This document shows, one piece after another, positions 24,671 to 32,364 of a stretch of 64,000 nucleotides of DNA (position 1 is its first letter; every line of letters begins with the position of its first letter). The notes under the pieces were generated by a model. The model saw nothing but the letters and a program-made list of their open reading frames with translations. It had not been told where the DNA came from and searched no databases. The stretch is taken from the NCBI RefSeq assembly GCF_036488675.1, contig NZ_CP133152.1, positions 1,240,001-1,304,000 of the forward strand, given 5' to 3'. Both the position numbers and the translations under genes were made by a program. The stretch is from Sinorhizobium chiapasense. Its GTDB lineage: Bacteria > Pseudomonadota > Alphaproteobacteria > Rhizobiales > Rhizobiaceae.

Positions 24671-25736
24671 GTAGCTATTTAGCTCAGTTCTGCCGAAATA
24701 GAATCGTTCTGTTCCAGTCGATACATTATGCGAAGCCAGCTTCGACTTTCCGATTCCCGCCGGGCCGGAAATCAACACCAGTTCGGACGCCCCAGCACGC
24801 ACCCGGACGAGGGCTTCGACGAGCTGGCGAAGTTCGTTTTCCCGTCCGAAAAGCTTGTCGGGAATGTCAAAACCCGGGGCGGCATCCCGCGACCCGAGAG
24901 CGAAGGTGTCAACTCGGCCCGATGCGCGTAACTGCTCCAAACAATAGCTTAGGTCATGCAACGCACCCTTCGTGGTCTGGTACCGTTGCTGAGGATCCTG
25001 GGAGAGCAGTTTCATGACCACCGCTGAAAGCCCCTCCGGCACATCTCCTTTCAGCAGGCGGGCCGCGGCTGGCGTTCCCGTGCGATCGAGCGGCACTGCA
25101 TCCTGGATCGGGGCGGAACCGCAGAGGAGCGAGTACGCGACGGCGCCGACTGCGTACAGGTCGGCGCGTCCATCCACCAGGCTCAAGAACGGACCCATCT
25201 GCTCCGGGGCCAGGAAGCGCGTGTCCAGCAGGGGGACGGCTCGACTGGCCTCCACAGCCTCCGATAAATGAACCGAACGAGAGAAGTCTGAGAACACAAC
25301 GCGCGTCAAAGACGAATCCGACCAGATGCAGGCCGGGTTTATGTTGCGATGAATTATTCCAGCGGAATGGATTGCATCCAGCGCCTTAGCCATCGAAACG
25401 GTCAGTACGAGGATGGACTCGATCCCCATCGGTCCCGCAAACAGCATGAAGTCGCTGAGAGGCGTCATGCCGGAATCAGCCACGACCTCGTATTCGCAGT
25501 TGGCGGCTTTTCCGAGTACCAGCGGTTTTATCACCCAGGCTGGGTCAAGATTTTTCGTGGCTTCGCGGTTTCGCTTGACGTCGATCGCGAACGCGGCCAC
25601 TTGATAAGGCTTGGAGATTCGAATCAGAACCTGTTGATCGGACTCCGTCTGCCTCCCCTGAAAGTAACGGACTGCTGATCCTCCCAGCACCGAGCATAGA
25701 TAGCATAGCCCGGGATATGGAAGTTTGAGCCGACAT
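24671..25736 (-). pseudogene. Truncated Ser/Thr kinase-AAA ATPase hybrid protein (N-terminal fragment)
   Basis: The frame shows a kinase-like domain: GSAVRYFQGRQTESDQQVLI (glycine loop region), IIHRNINPACIW where HRDxxPxN is expected, VVFSDFSRS at the DFG position, FLAPEQMG and DLYAVGAVAYSLLCG. After it comes FGRENELRQLVEAL and the Walker A GPAGIGKSKLAS of a large AAA domain. Proteins of this class are usually well over 1000 residues, so most of the gene is missing. The true start is probably the ATG at 25736 (MSAQTSISRAMLSMLGAG); a frameshift near 25683 separates it from the rest. The 3' end is joined to a gnd remnant. Confidence 0.75.
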
Positions 25737-25751
25737 TTTCAGTGACGTCTC

Positions 25752-26207
25752 TCATTCCTTTTTTCCAGTCAATATTCCATAAAACCATACCTCTTGCTGA
25801 AGGAGCTGATATTGGCGCAGTGATGCGATGACGTTGCCGTGCTGCACGGCATTTCGCAATCCCAAGGTGGAAGGGCAATAATCTATCGGGCGCGCCACAA
25901 GCGCGAGCTTGTACAAACGTCTAAGTGATCTGCGGGCCGCTGCGTTGTTGTTTATGACCCGGAGGTTTGAAAATCCTGCCGCGGCGGCCGACCCTAGATG
26001 TTGCTCCCGAGTTTCCAGGCCCGGGATCAACCAGCCGTCTAGCCACTCCTTCAGCCGGCGCTGCAGCGATGGCTCGAGCAGCTTTCCGCTGTGCATGTAC
26101 TCCGCAACGACCAGTCGGCCGCCCGGGCGCAATATACGGCTTGCTTCCTGATAGAAGACATGGAGGCGAATGGCCTGACCTGGAGCCCACATTCTATCAG
26201 ACTTCAA
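25752..26207 (-). pseudogene. C-terminal fragment of a class I SAM-dependent methyltransferase
   Basis: The frame contains VFYQEASRILRPGGRLVVAE (about 18-37), the post-core motif of methyltransferase type 11 proteins, followed by a plausible C-terminal region ending WFYGILTGKKE. The SAM-binding motif I (E/DxGxGxG) that should precede it is missing. The frame starts 16 bases after the exoB stop with a TTG, so the 5' half seems to have been lost at that junction. Function is unlikely. Confidence 0.7.
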
Positions 26208-26222
26208 GGTTATGCAGTGTCC

Positions 26223-27209
26223 TCACCTCCCGCCGGGACGGCCTGAATGCCAATTCCAGGCGGACTCGGTGATCGCCGCAAGGTCGTATTGCGGCTCCCA
26301 GCCGAGCACCGCGCGCGCCTTGTCGTTGTTGGCGACCAGGGTGGTCGAGTCGCCTTCGCGCCGCCCCGCGTACCCGATATTGAACGGTCGCTTCGCAACC
26401 TTTTCGATTGCGGTCAGAAGCTCCTTGACCGTCGTGCCGGTGCCCGTGCCAAGGTTGAGCTCGACGCTCTCGCCGCCTTCCAGCAGGTAGTCGACCGCCC
26501 GCACATGCGCATCCGCAAGATCGAGGACATGGATATAGTCGCGCACGCAGGTGCCGTCGCGGGTATCGTAGTCGGTGCCAAACACATTGAAGCCTTCCCG
26601 GCGGCCAAGGGCCGCGTCGATCGCGAGCGGTATCGCGTGGGTTTCCGGCTCGTGCCATTCGCCGATCCTTCCTTCGAAGTCGGCGCCGGCGGCGTTGAAG
26701 TAGCGCAGGATCACGGAACGCAGGCCCTTGTAAAGACCATAGTCCTTCAGTGCCTGCTCGCAGACCCATTTCGTGCGCCCATAAGGGTTGATCGGCGCCT
26801 GTTTGTGCGTTTCATCCATCGGCACGCTATCGGGCAGGCCGTAGGTGGCACAGGTGGAGGAGAATACGAAGGCGTCGATCCCGGCAGCAAGCGCCGCCGA
26901 CAGCAAGGTGAGCGTGCCGATGACGTTGTTGTCGTAGAATGCGGCCGGATCCTTCACCGACTCGCCGACTTCGATCATGGCCGCAAAATGCAGGATCGCG
27001 CGTGGCCGGTATCGTGCGAGAACGTCGTCGAGACGCTTGCGGTCGCGAATGTCACCTTTTTCGAGAACACCCCATTTGACGAATTCTTCGTGACCGTTCG
27101 AGAGGTTGTCGTAGACGATGGGCTGGTAGCCCTTGGCGGCCAGTTGGAGACACGTATGGGAGCCGATATAGCCGGCGCCGCCGACGACAAGAATGTTGTT
27201 GTTCTGCAC
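26223..27209 (-). CDS. exoB: UDP-glucose 4-epimerase (ExoB/GalE)
   Basis: A 328-residue short-chain dehydrogenase/epimerase that interconverts UDP-glucose and UDP-galactose for polysaccharide synthesis. N-terminal NAD motif VVGGAGYIGSHTCLQLAAKG, catalytic SSTCATYG near 120-127 and YGRTK near 146-150 (the Tyr-Lys pair). It starts with GTG at 27209; GAGG lies upstream at correct spacing and the product begins VQNNNILVVGG, which I recognise as the start of rhizobial ExoB. It marks the left border of the exopolysaccharide locus, as exoB does in the Sinorhizobium exo cluster, and stands 157 bases from the GT2 gene upstream. Confidence 0.93.
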   Translation of the reverse strand: MQNNNILVVGGAGYIGSHTCLQLAAKGYQPIVYDNLSNGHEEFVKWGVLEKGDIRDRKRLDDVLARYRPRAILHFAAMIEVGESVKDPAAFYDNNVIGTLTLLSAALAAGIDAFVFSSTCATYGLPDSVPMDETHKQAPINPYGRTKWVCEQALKDYGLYKGLRSVILRYFNAAGADFEGRIGEWHEPETHAIPLAIDAALGRREGFNVFGTDYDTRDGTCVRDYIHVLDLADAHVRAVDYLLEGGESVELNLGTGTGTTVKELLTAIEKVAKRPFNIGYAGRREGDSTTLVANNDKARAVLGWEPQYDLAAITESAWNWHSGRPGGR

Positions 27210-27366
27210 AGGCAACCTCAGCGGATGACTTGGGAAGACTGCGATAGGCGCGTAGGCTCCGCAGCGGCGAATTTCCAACACATTGTGAACGTCCTGCAAA
27301 GGAGCGGTATTTTTCTCCCGGTAGCGCCGCCGTTTCGACGGCGGTACCGATGACAGTTAGGTCTCG

Positions 27367-28341
27367 TCATACCCCGACCTCACGGTGCGGCAGGCGCTCG
27401 ACGACGTTTGCGACGGCTGAGCGGGAAGCAGCCAGCGCCCGCAGCAGGCGTTGCCGATGAAGTGCATGCGCTCGCGGACTGGGTCCGTTCGCCAGCGCCA
27501 TGCGAGCGGCCTGTATCGGCTCGGCCAAATTGGCGCTAACTTCCGGCAGCGCCACCACCTCTGCTTCCAACCGGTCGAGATAGGCACGGAGCCCGTCCGC
27601 CGCCGCTTGGCGCAAACGCGGGGTGGGGGCAGCGTAGAGTTTACCAGCCGCCCAGCGGAGGTGCTCCTCGGCGTGCCGGTGCAGCGCCTGTGGCTGCTTG
27701 TAGGCCCGGTGGTCGCCGAGAAGCCCTGCGACATAAGCCACCTCGCCAAGCTCGCCGCAGCGCCACCACAACTCCATGTCCTGCAGGTACTGCCAGGTAG
27801 CGTCCCAGCAACCCGCCTCGAAGAAGACATCGGTTCGGATGGTCGCACCCGGCATGGCAATCATGTTGTTGAGCAGTAGCAGCTCCCGGAACGCTTCGCC
27901 ATTGTTGCTGTAGCTCCACGGGAAACGGTGACCGGTTATGGGCGCGCCGTCATAGGTGATCTGTCGGAAGCGGCCGTGGATCAAGGCCGGGCGGCGCCTT
28001 GCCGCGCGCCCAATCGCCTGCAGCGCCCCCGGCGCCAGACGATCATCTGCATGCAGGGTGACGAGGTAATCCGCATGCGACCCGGCGGCGTAGGCGCGGT
28101 TCCAATTGTCGGTGCGGGAGACCGTGTCCTGGTGCAGCGCCGGCCGCAATCGGGGCGACGCATGGGCATCGATGATCTCCCGGCTGCCGTCCGAGGAGCC
28201 GTTGTCGCAGACATGCACTTCGAAGGCCGGGTAGTCCTGCGAGAGTGCGCTTGCGAGCGCCTCGGCAAGGGTCTCAGCATTGTTGAAGCAGGGAATGATG
28301 ATGGCGAGCGAGGATACTTTTGTGGGTGGCTGGGCTGTCAT
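27367..28341 (-). CDS. Family 2 glycosyltransferase
   Basis: A 324-residue GT-A glycosyltransferase. LAIIIPCFNNAETLAEALAS opens the fold at 12-31, DNGSSDGSREIIDAH follows near 46-60, and VTLHADDRLAPGAL near 93-106 carries the metal-binding acidic motif (ADD). The later ED/EW catalytic region is seen as YLQDMELWWRCGELG. There are no membrane segments, so it is a cytosolic or peripheral enzyme that adds one sugar. Last gene of the leftward five-gene operon headed by the phosphodiesterase, 21 bases after its neighbour. Confidence 0.88.
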   Translation of the reverse strand: MTAQPPTKVSSLAIIIPCFNNAETLAEALASALSQDYPAFEVHVCDNGSSDGSREIIDAHASPRLRPALHQDTVSRTDNWNRAYAAGSHADYLVTLHADDRLAPGALQAIGRAARRRPALIHGRFRQITYDGAPITGHRFPWSYSNNGEAFRELLLLNNMIAMPGATIRTDVFFEAGCWDATWQYLQDMELWWRCGELGEVAYVAGLLGDHRAYKQPQALHRHAEEHLRWAAGKLYAAPTPRLRQAAADGLRAYLDRLEAEVVALPEVSANLAEPIQAARMALANGPSPRAHALHRQRLLRALAASRSAVANVVERLPHREVGV

Positions 28342-28362
28342 GGCTAACTCCCCTCCGTCTTT

Positions 28363-29151
28363 CTACGGCGTGTCACTGATCGCTGACGAGCACGCAACCA
28401 ACCGGTCCGGTGGGCCAGGCTGACCCTCCGCCAATTTGACATCCTGTACGTTGCGCGCTGGTAAGCACCGCACGTCGAGCCCCTGCGCCACGACGCCGTT
28501 CAGCATCGGGCAGACGAAGAGCGCGCCGTGGTGCGACAGCGTCGCGCGACGGTGCAGGCTGTGCGCAAAGGCCGCATGGAAGACAGCGACATCGCGAAAA
28601 GCATAAACGCCGGCCGACGCGTTCCCGGAGATGACCACCTTCTCCCTCGCCTCCTGCATCCGCCCATCCGGGGCAAGCCGCAGATAACTGTATTGCGGAT
28701 GACGGGACGCGAAGGTCAGCGCAAGGCCGCCCAGAGCGGGATCGGCTGCGAAGGCTGCGGCCACATCCGCATCGCTCTCGAACATGATGTCGCAGAGATC
28801 GACAATGACCGGCGCCTCCGGCCAGGCGATCAGCGCTGCGCCCGCCACGGCACTCCAGGCGGCGCCGCCGCTGGCATGCGACAACCATATGATCCTCGCT
28901 GCAGGGTATTCCGCAAGGAGCGTGTCCCGCGCAAAGCGCAGCGACGCGGCGGTGTCCCGCAGAACGAAGACGGGCGCTGCGGTCGCGCTCCACCAGGGAC
29001 GTGCCTTAAGGGTGGCGCTGAGCAGCGTGGTGCCTCCAACCACCATCTCGGCCTTCACCGAGCCATCGGGCCGCTCAAAATCCTGCCCCGCCAAGGGAAT
29101 GATAACGTTCAGCGGCGTCGAATGGCCATGTCTTGCGCCCGCATCAGGCAT
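28363..29151 (-). CDS. Nucleotidyltransferase-like protein, divergent
   Basis: A 262-residue protein. ATG at 29151 overlaps the end of the tandem nucleotidyltransferase gene by 8 bases. The N-terminal part reads NVIIPLAGQDFERPDGSVKA, then VVGGTTLLSATLKARPWW, then PVIVDLCDIMFESDADVAAAF, laid out like a sugar-phosphate nucleotidyltransferase (P-x-AG loop, xxG-x-x-x-L, then a D-C-D/NSD-like acidic centre). The classic GxGxR is missing. The C-terminal half resembles the product-binding half (SGNASAGVYAFRDVAVF). It may be a partner or a non-catalytic relative of the adjacent enzyme. Function uncertain. Confidence 0.7.
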   Translation of the reverse strand: MPDAGARHGHSTPLNVIIPLAGQDFERPDGSVKAEMVVGGTTLLSATLKARPWWSATAAPVFVLRDTAASLRFARDTLLAEYPAARIIWLSHASGGAAWSAVAGAALIAWPEAPVIVDLCDIMFESDADVAAAFAADPALGGLALTFASRHPQYSYLRLAPDGRMQEAREKVVISGNASAGVYAFRDVAVFHAAFAHSLHRRATLSHHGALFVCPMLNGVVAQGLDVRCLPARNVQDVKLAEGQPGPPDRLVACSSAISDTP

Positions 29152-30637
29152 AGGCTGGCTCGCGGTCTTGCAGGTACTCGGCCAAATCCTCCGGCGTGCC
29201 CAGGCCATGCATGCTGCCCTTGTCGATCTCATATACGCCGATGCGCGCCCCGTTGCGGATGGCGTAGTTGTAGGTCGGGCAGACGTAGAACTCGCCATTG
29301 GTGCGGTCGTTGTGCACCATCATGTCGAGTGCCGCCTTCATGTAGTCGCCCGCGTGGCGAAAGAAATAGATGCCTACCGTCGCGAGATCGGAGATCGCCT
29401 GCTTTTCGGCGACCCGCAGCACCAGGCCGGCCGCATCGGTTTCCGCGAAGGACCATTTCGGATCGCGTGTCCGGTCGCGGAAAACGAGGATCGACCCGTC
29501 CAGGCCGCGCGAGATGCAGTCATCAATGAAGTCATCGATACGCATGTCCACCACCTGGTCGGAGTTGGCGATCAACAGTGGTGCCTCTTCGTCGATTTGC
29601 TGGCGGGCCAGCAGGACGGTGCAGGCGGTGCCCTCGGTGAGCTGATTGACCGGAACGATGCCCACGCCCCGGGAGCGAAGTTCAGCCACCGCATCGGCCT
29701 GGCTGTGCAGGTGGTCGCGCAGCAAAAGTACGGTCGGGCGGCCACCCGGCGGCAAGGCGTTGTCCAGCACATGTTGAATCATCGGCCGGCCAAGCACGTC
29801 GATGAAGGGCTTCGGATGCTGGAAGCCGACCTTGGCGAAGCGACTGCCCCGCCCGGCCGCTGGCACCACCAGCTGCACCGGCCGGCTGGCACGCGTGGAG
29901 GACAGACGCCGCACGCCATTCACCTCGAAATTCTCGATCATCTTCGGGTTGTAAAAACTGTGGTACTGGTCAGCGCTGATGGTGGCCGAGACGACGCGGC
30001 CACCGTCGAGGATTACCTCGTTCAACGAGGAGCTGACATAGTACCGCCCTTCCACGGTGACCCCGTGCCGCAGCGCAGCCGCGGCCGCCTTGAAGAACAG
30101 CTGCGCCTCGCGGAAATAGTAGAATCCGGCGATCGCCTGGTTGCTGATCACTTCCTTCTCGGAGGTGCGGTTCACCAGGCCGTCGTCCCCAAAGGTCGCA
30201 TAGGACCAGCGCGGATGGATCGTCTCAAAGGTGATGACGCCGGCATCCGCCCGGGCCGCCTCGAACTCTGCGATCACCGAAGAGAGGCGGATATCGATGA
30301 TCTGATCGCTGTTGGCGATGACCAGCGGCTCGGTCGGGTCGATGACGTCGATCGCCATGAGACAGGTGCAGAGCGCTCCGGCCGTCGGCCCCTTCAACAT
30401 CAACATCTGCGAGCGACCGCCCGTGCTGAGGTCGAAGATCCGCTCGTATGAATATCGGACGGCCTCTTGCTGGTCGACGACGAACAGGAAGCGTGTCTCG
30501 GCGCCGAGCGACTTCATGTTCTCGATGGCCCATTGGATCATCGGCTTTCCCGCCACTTCGATGAGCGGACGCGGATAAGCGTAGTCTTCCGGGCTGAAGT
30601 GAGGGCTCGCGCCGTTGGCCGGGAACAGGACAATCAT
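29144..30637 (-). CDS. Tandem sugar-phosphate nucleotidyltransferase (two NTP-transferase domains)
   Basis: A 497-residue protein with two copies of the nucleotidyltransferase domain. Domain 1 (about 1-245): IVLFPANGASPHF, YPRPLIEVAGKPMIQWAIEN, IANSDQIIDI. Domain 2 (about 255-490): LVVPAAGRGSRFAKVGFQHP, KPFIDVLGRPMIQHVLDN, IANSDQVVDM. Only domain 2 keeps the GRGSRF loop that binds the nucleotide triphosphate; in domain 1 it reads ANGASPHF. Each domain keeps the NSDQ metal centre. It likely makes an activated sugar (or polyol) for the polysaccharide. Overlaps its neighbours on both sides (4 bases with the HAD gene, 8 with the next). Confidence 0.85.
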   Translation of the reverse strand: MIVLFPANGASPHFSPEDYAYPRPLIEVAGKPMIQWAIENMKSLGAETRFLFVVDQQEAVRYSYERIFDLSTGGRSQMLMLKGPTAGALCTCLMAIDVIDPTEPLVIANSDQIIDIRLSSVIAEFEAARADAGVITFETIHPRWSYATFGDDGLVNRTSEKEVISNQAIAGFYYFREAQLFFKAAAAALRHGVTVEGRYYVSSSLNEVILDGGRVVSATISADQYHSFYNPKMIENFEVNGVRRLSSTRASRPVQLVVPAAGRGSRFAKVGFQHPKPFIDVLGRPMIQHVLDNALPPGGRPTVLLLRDHLHSQADAVAELRSRGVGIVPVNQLTEGTACTVLLARQQIDEEAPLLIANSDQVVDMRIDDFIDDCISRGLDGSILVFRDRTRDPKWSFAETDAAGLVLRVAEKQAISDLATVGIYFFRHAGDYMKAALDMMVHNDRTNGEFYVCPTYNYAIRNGARIGVYEIDKGSMHGLGTPEDLAEYLQDREPAYA

Positions 30638-31263
30638 GCCGCCACCTCCGACACAAGCTTGATCTCGGAAACGATGCTGGCGTACACGACATCGGCCGGC
30701 GAGCCGACCTGCAGGACATGCGCGCCGCTATCGCGCGCCGCCTTCAGGCCGTATTCATTGTCTTCCAGGATCAGACATTCCCTCGGCTGCAGGCCAAAGC
30801 GCTCCATCGTGGTCAGGTACATCTCCGGATCCGGCTTGGAGCGGGTGACATCCTCGTTCGAGACGATCAGGTCGATGTAGTCGATCAGCCCGGCGCGCCG
30901 CATCATGGATTCGACGGTGTCGCGGATCGAGTTCGAGCAGACTGCGATCTCGTAGCCCTCATGCTTGAGGCGGCTGAGGGCGTATTGATGCGCGAAGACC
31001 GGCCGGCAACGCGTGTAGATCAGCTCCATCGTGTAGTCCTGCTTCAGCGAATGGATCAGCTCGCTGAGGCCATGCGGCAGTCCGTTGGAGCGGGACAATA
31101 TCTCCAGCTTGCGGCGGGTCGGCAGGCCGTCGAAGGTGGCAAGGTGCGCCTGGCGGTCAATCGGCATGCCGAAGAGCTCAAGCGCCCGGTTCAGTGCCTC
31201 GAAATGCCATTCCTTGGCATCGATCAGCACGCCGTCCATGTCGAAGAAAACACCTCGGATCAT
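30634..31263 (-). CDS. HAD-superfamily phosphatase (beta-phosphoglucomutase/gph-like)
   Basis: A 209-residue HAD hydrolase. Motif I FFDMDGVLIDAKEWHFEALN at 6-25, motif II AVCSNSIRDTV near 107-117 and motif III/IV SKPDPEMYLTTMERFGL with LILEDNEYG near 160-168 are complete, so it should be active. The ATG at 31263 shares a base with the phosphodiesterase stop (TAATG) and GGAGGAAG lies upstream. Together with the nucleotidyltransferase it may dephosphorylate an intermediate for an activated sugar or heptose-like residue; this is inference. Confidence 0.88.
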   Translation of the reverse strand: MIRGVFFDMDGVLIDAKEWHFEALNRALELFGMPIDRQAHLATFDGLPTRRKLEILSRSNGLPHGLSELIHSLKQDYTMELIYTRCRPVFAHQYALSRLKHEGYEIAVCSNSIRDTVESMMRRAGLIDYIDLIVSNEDVTRSKPDPEMYLTTMERFGLQPRECLILEDNEYGLKAARDSGAHVLQVGSPADVVYASIVSEIKLVSEVAA

Positions 31264-31931
31264 TAGACTTCCTCCTGATGCATCCAGCCGAAGCGCTGCT
31301 GCGCTAAATCCGGCAGGTCGGTGCACAGCATCAGTCGCTCAAGCGGCAGACCGCCCATCGCAGCACGTCGAAGCGCGGTCGACCACTCGGCCCAGGCCGC
31401 TTCCTGCGGACGCTTGTGCAATTCCGGCGACACCATCGCAACGAACTTGCCGCGCGCGAGATCATCGATGGCACGCTCGATCGAGGCGGGCGCCTCGGTG
31501 AAGGAGTCCACCCACACGCCCTGACAGCGTTCATAGAAGGCCGGGCAGCGCTCAACCTCGCTGAAGCGGGTGAAGACCGCAAGGGCGGTTTCGAGATACG
31601 GCCGGAGATCCGGGACCGACGCGTCAAAGACGAAGGCGCGATTCATGACGCCGTAGCGTGCGAGCAGCGGGACGAGAGCGGAGCAGAGACCGTCTGCCTT
31701 GATGTTGATTGCCAATCGCCCCGGCGCGCCATGCGCCGCATAGCACTCGAGCACGCGTTCGAAAGGCAGCGCTCCGGTGGCGGGGGGATCGTGTGAAATC
31801 ACGAGGGCGCCGTTTAGATCGCGCACGTCCAGCTCGACGCCGTGGCCGGCGGCAAAGGCCTTATCGAAGGCAGCCAGAGTGTTTCGCTCATGGGGCGCAT
31901 GCCACCAGCCACGATGCGCTAGGATCATCAT
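31263..31931 (-). CDS. Glycerophosphodiester phosphodiesterase-like protein
   Basis: A 222-residue protein from the ATG at 31931. The GDPD pattern is visible: ILAHRGWWHAPHERNTLAAF at 3-22 (catalytic His-Arg and Glu-Asn), VELDVRDLNGALVISHDPPA at 31-50 (ExD and second His) and NIKADGL near 75-81. A Glu-x-Asp metal site and both His residues are present, so activity is plausible. Its start overlaps the stop of a 33-codon leader ORF, and the promoter is the inverted copy of the sugar-transferase promoter. First enzyme gene in the operon; it could supply or remove glycerol phosphate. Confidence 0.85.
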   Translation of the reverse strand: MMILAHRGWWHAPHERNTLAAFDKAFAAGHGVELDVRDLNGALVISHDPPATGALPFERVLECYAAHGAPGRLAINIKADGLCSALVPLLARYGVMNRAFVFDASVPDLRPYLETALAVFTRFSEVERCPAFYERCQGVWVDSFTEAPASIERAIDDLARGKFVAMVSPELHKRPQEAAWAEWSTALRRAAMGGLPLERLMLCTDLPDLAQQRFGWMHQEEV

Positions 31932-32029
31932 GGGTTGCGCGCCCCAGCGAGACGGGCCGCAATGCCTGCGCCAGCCCCGTGCCCAGCGCCTGCCCGCGTC
32001 ATGTTTTCGCGTTGTGCTCTGGTCACCAT
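31928..32029 (-). CDS. 33-codon leader ORF coupled to the phosphodiesterase gene
   Basis: The frame starts at ATG 32029 (a second ATG is at 32032) and stops with TGA inside the ATGATG that starts the phosphodiesterase. Its first residues MVTRAQ match the MVSRAQ start of the ExoY-like transferase at 42481, because the duplicated promoter segment includes these codons. The rest is Ala/Gly/Arg rich and not like the transferase. It has a purine-rich ribosome site (GAGAGGGAAG). It probably serves as a translational leader instead of a functional peptide. Confidence 0.5.
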   Translation of the reverse strand: MVTRAQRENMTRAGAGHGAGAGIAARLAGARNP

Positions 32030-32130
32030 CATTCACTTCCCTCTCGCGGCGAAGACCAGTGCGACTTTGCTGCACTGCGATGAGGCTGTATGTGACCAAG
32101 GTCATAATAATTAACAAAATATTCTGCTAG
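32013..32130 (-). repeat. Duplicated promoter/leader segment, copy 1 (inverted relative to copy 2)
   Basis: Read on the minus strand, this 118-base stretch aligns with 42381-42497 at roughly 100 positions by hand. It includes a 41-base identical block (32066-32106 here, 42405-42445 there) and shares AGCAGAATATTTTGTTAA upstream and AGAGCACA downstream of the start codon. It holds the promoter, CRP-like box, ribosome site and first codons. In copy 1 it drives the phosphodiesterase operon. Confidence 0.85.
32091..32106. promoter_or_regulatory. CRP-like box TGTGACCAAGGTCATA
   Basis: Sixteen bases that fit TGTGA-N6-TCACA in 9 of 10 consensus positions, with a perfect inner palindrome TGACC-AA-GGTCA. 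It lies 62-77 bases upstream of the leader ORF start. The Crp/Fnr regulator encoded at 41363-42085 has a CRP-type Arg-Glu recognition helix and is the natural candidate to bind. Confidence 0.6.
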
Positions 32131-32364
32131 GAATCGCACTGAATATAGCGCAAGTGATTGATTATCTAGCCTTGTTTCGGATCGAAGCGTCTTCGGAAAG
32201 AGTGATCTGGAGAAGTGATCCTCCAAGGAAATAATCCCTTTCTCACTTGCCGATGTTCTTTGCTGTAGTGCTGGAGATGCCTGTTTGCGCTTTTTATTTG
32301 GCGGCAAAGACGTAACTGAGGAAAGTAGTGTTGTCCCCGGCCTCGTGCCTTGGATGCGCCGCCG
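32131..32364. other. Intergenic stretch between divergent operons, no gene seen
   Basis: About 230 bases, more AT-rich than the surrounding genes. It must contain the rightward promoter of the flippase gene. No ORF with a known domain is present. Confidence 0.45.

Noticed and set aside
24500..25690. Chimeric kinase-Gnd frame as a functional fusion protein
   Set aside because: The kinase start is frameshifted, the HRD aspartate is missing, the AAA part is cut off right after Walker A, and the Gnd tail has no catalytic residue.
28784..30451. An open frame of 555 codons on the plus strand
   Set aside because: Antisense to the tandem nucleotidyltransferase gene, whose repeated domains are unmistakable.
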